Shown here: in pieces, positions 23,726 to 25,146 of the stretch | Layout: each line of letters opens with the position of its first letter | How positions within the stretch are numbered: position 1 is the first letter of the stretch | Assembly: GCA_034435955.1 (NCBI GenBank) | Contig: DAOTWA010000033.1 | Coordinates: 1 to 25,146 of the forward strand | Source of the DNA: DAOTWA01 sp034435955 | Lineage (GTDB): Bacteria > Chloroflexota > Anaerolineae > Anaerolineales > Anaerolineaceae | Length of the DNA: 25,146 nt | Direction: 5' to 3' | Made by a program: the position numbers and the translations under genes | Notes under the pieces: generated by a model | Database searches by the model: none | Seen by the model: only the letters and a program-made list of their open reading frames with translations | Told to the model about the DNA's origin: nothing

Positions 23726-25075
23726 ATGAAACGCATTTTCGACCCCGAAATGTTCGACTTCCAGTGGGAGAGCATCAACCACGACCGCTATATCGTGGCC
23801 ACTTATTTCATCCAGGACACGTTGGAAGGCGAGGATTGGATCGAGCACCTTGGCCAGGTGCAACGCATGGCCCTGGAAGGCTCCACATCCTCCTGGATGC
23901 GCGTCAAGGAGGATACCGGCGCGGTGCGTGAAAAACTGACCAGCAAGGTGCTGGGGTATTATGAGGTGCCGCTCGATAAGCCTCATACCAAGGCGGCTGT
24001 CGTTCAGATCGGTTTTCCCATCGATGCCTGGGACGTCAACCTGAATGTGCCCATGATGCTCCTCACCATAGCCGGCAATTGCTTTGCCTTTTCGGATAGG
24101 GTGCGTTTGCTGGATATCTTCTTCCCCAAAGAGCTGGTCGCCCGCTTCCAAGGCCCTAAATTTGGCATTCAGGGCGTGCGTGAGCGGCTGGGTGTGTTTG
24201 ATCGGCCGCTCGTGCTGCACATCATCAAGCCCAAGATGGGCATGACTCCCGAGGAGACGGCCAATCAGGTATACCAGACGGCCCTGGGCGGCGCGGATCT
24301 GTGCAAGGATGACGAGATGCTCAGCGACCTGGCCAACTCGCCCTGGGAGAAGCGCCTGGAGGCCGTTCTCAAGGCCATCGAGCGCGCCGAGCGCGAAACC
24401 GGGCACAAGATGCTCTACATGCTTTCCATCACCGACGAGGTTGACCGCATCAACGCCAAGGCGCGCAAGGCAGTCGCAATGGGCGCTTCGGGGTTGCTGC
24501 TGGCCTACTCCGCCGGGCCATCGGCGCTGCGCCTGCTCACCGAAGACCCTGAAGTAAACGCACCGGTGCTGTTGCACGTCTCGCATATGCTCAGCCAGAT
24601 TCCCACCATCAGCTTTCCGGTTTTCTCCAAACTATGCCGGTTGTGCGGCGCGGATATGATGCTCTCGCCATGCATCTGGACCAGCATCCCGATGGTCTCT
24701 CCAGAGGAGGCGGCCCGCAACTATCAGGTCATGGTTGCGCCGATGTACCACATTAAGCCCACCTTTCCCATGCCAGCCGCCGGTATGTACCCCGGCCTGG
24801 TTCCGGCGCTGATGGAGGAATTCGGCGTTGACATGATCATCCCGGCCGGAGGCGGAATGCTCGGCCATCCGCTGGGTTATACCGCCGGGGCGATGGCCTG
24901 GCGCCAGGCCATCGACGCGACCCTGCAGGGCGTGCCTCTGGCGGAAGCCGCCCGGGAAAAACCCGAATTGAAGGCGGCCATCGAGCAATGGGGCATCCGT
25001 GTGCGCCCACAGACTCCCTGGGGCTACATGGGCAGGCAATTCCACCCCTCCTATGCAGATAAAAACCTGGAGTGA
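23726..25075 (+). CDS. RuBisCO-like protein (form IV)
   Basis: This 449-residue protein is full length for the RuBisCO large-subunit fold. Matches to RuBisCO (spinach numbers) are Glu51 (E60), Asn118 (N123), Lys168 and Lys170 in IIKPKMG (K175, K177), the carbamylation and metal motif KDDE at 194-197 (K201, D203, E204), and GGGMLGHP at 375-382. Missing are the loop-6 lysine (K334 region reads SPCIWTSIPMVS), His294 and His327 equivalents (HVSHMLS, ADMMLSP) and Ser379 (now Ala). Carboxylase activity is thus unlikely, while metal-assisted enolisation remains possible. Form IV members act in methionine salvage or acid-sugar breakdown; no salvage gene is near. The ATG at 23726 follows AGGAGA by seven bases. 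It is divergent from gntR, with a promoter at 23597-23625. Confidence 0.93.
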   Translation: MKRIFDPEMFDFQWESINHDRYIVATYFIQDTLEGEDWIEHLGQVQRMALEGSTSSWMRVKEDTGAVREKLTSKVLGYYEVPLDKPHTKAAVVQIGFPIDAWDVNLNVPMMLLTIAGNCFAFSDRVRLLDIFFPKELVARFQGPKFGIQGVRERLGVFDRPLVLHIIKPKMGMTPEETANQVYQTALGGADLCKDDEMLSDLANSPWEKRLEAVLKAIERAERETGHKMLYMLSITDEVDRINAKARKAVAMGASGLLLAYSAGPSALRLLTEDPEVNAPVLLHVSHMLSQIPTISFPVFSKLCRLCGADMMLSPCIWTSIPMVSPEEAARNYQVMVAPMYHIKPTFPMPAAGMYPGLVPALMEEFGVDMIIPAGGGMLGHPLGYTAGAMAWRQAIDATLQGVPLAEAAREKPELKAAIEQWGIRVRPQTPWGYMGRQFHPSYADKNLE

Positions 25076-25119
25076 GGCCCGGCTATTTACCTCGATCGTC
25101 ATTGACACAGGATACCCAT

Positions 25120-25146
25120 ATGACACTCGCTGAGAAATCCGATATT
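25120..25146 (+). CDS. Start of a downstream gene, cut by the window end
   Basis: An ATG at 25120 with AGGA seven bases upstream opens a frame that runs to the window edge and gives M-T-L-A-E-K-S-D-I. It begins 44 bases after the RuBisCO-like gene with no terminator between, so it is probably its operon partner. Nine codons are too few to name it. Confidence 0.5.

Noticed and set aside
23642..24586. 314-codon minus-strand frame opposite the RuBisCO-like gene
   Set aside because: The plus strand codes for a full-length RuBisCO-fold protein with its active-site motifs; the opposite frame is a shadow.
1..25146. CRISPR arrays, tRNA or rRNA genes, insertion sequences, attachment sites
   Set aside because: No regularly spaced repeats, cloverleaf, rRNA core sequence, transposase or flanking terminal repeats were seen on either strand.

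Overview
This 25.1 kb window looks like an ordinary bacterial chromosome segment of roughly 55% G+C. It is probably from a Chloroflexota (Anaerolineae-like) genome. That assignment is an inference from the combination of a complete V/A-type ATPase operon, a CarD-family regulator, a form IV RuBisCO-like protein and a sugar ABC transporter whose lipoprotein binding protein suits a cell with one membrane. No rRNA, tRNA, CRISPR array, phage gene or insertion sequence was seen.

Region 1 (1-9720, minus strand) is a ten-gene sugar-acid operon. It is read leftwards from a perfect consensus promoter (TTGACA, 17-base spacer, TATAAT) at 9692-9720. In transcription order it holds KDPG aldolase, a small ABM-fold protein, an IclR regulator, an RraA-like protein, an M24 peptidase-fold protein, a short-chain dehydrogenase, a PfkB sugar kinase (probably KDG kinase), and a ribose-type ABC transporter (lipoprotein, double ATPase, permease). 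The likely sense is import of a sugar or sugar acid, oxidation by the dehydrogenase, phosphorylation of 2-keto-3-deoxygluconate, and cleavage to pyruvate plus glyceraldehyde 3-phosphate. The roughly 240-base leader carries two dyads that could be operators.

Region 2 (9721-12171, minus strand) has a membrane histidine kinase with two CxxCH c-type heme motifs in its extracytoplasmic domain. Its catalytic core appears shortened and lacks a normal C-terminal end, and no response regulator is adjacent. Next to it is a CarD/CdnL-family RNA polymerase-binding protein.

Region 3 (12222-21464, minus strand) is a nine-subunit V/A-type ATPase operon in the order H-C-I-K-F-E-A-B-D. It closes with a clear intrinsic terminator at 12222-12253 and is preceded by a long untranslated leader with one or two extended -10 promoters. 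Several junctions overlap by 4 to 14 bases.

Region 4 (21712-25146) is a divergent pair of units. A GntR/HutC-type regulator and a sugar isomerase/epimerase-like TIM-barrel protein run leftwards. A RuBisCO-like protein runs rightwards, followed by the first nine codons of another gene. The two promoters lie back to back (their -35 boxes are 8 bases apart), and CTTGTA-type half-sites cover both predicted start points, which suggests one GntR-controlled regulon. The RuBisCO-like protein keeps the carbamylation-site KDDE and the KPK motif but has no lysine where RuBisCO loop 6 has one. A carboxylase role is therefore unlikely, and an enolase, isomerase or acid-sugar role is more probable. This regulon is the best candidate in the window for an undescribed pathway.
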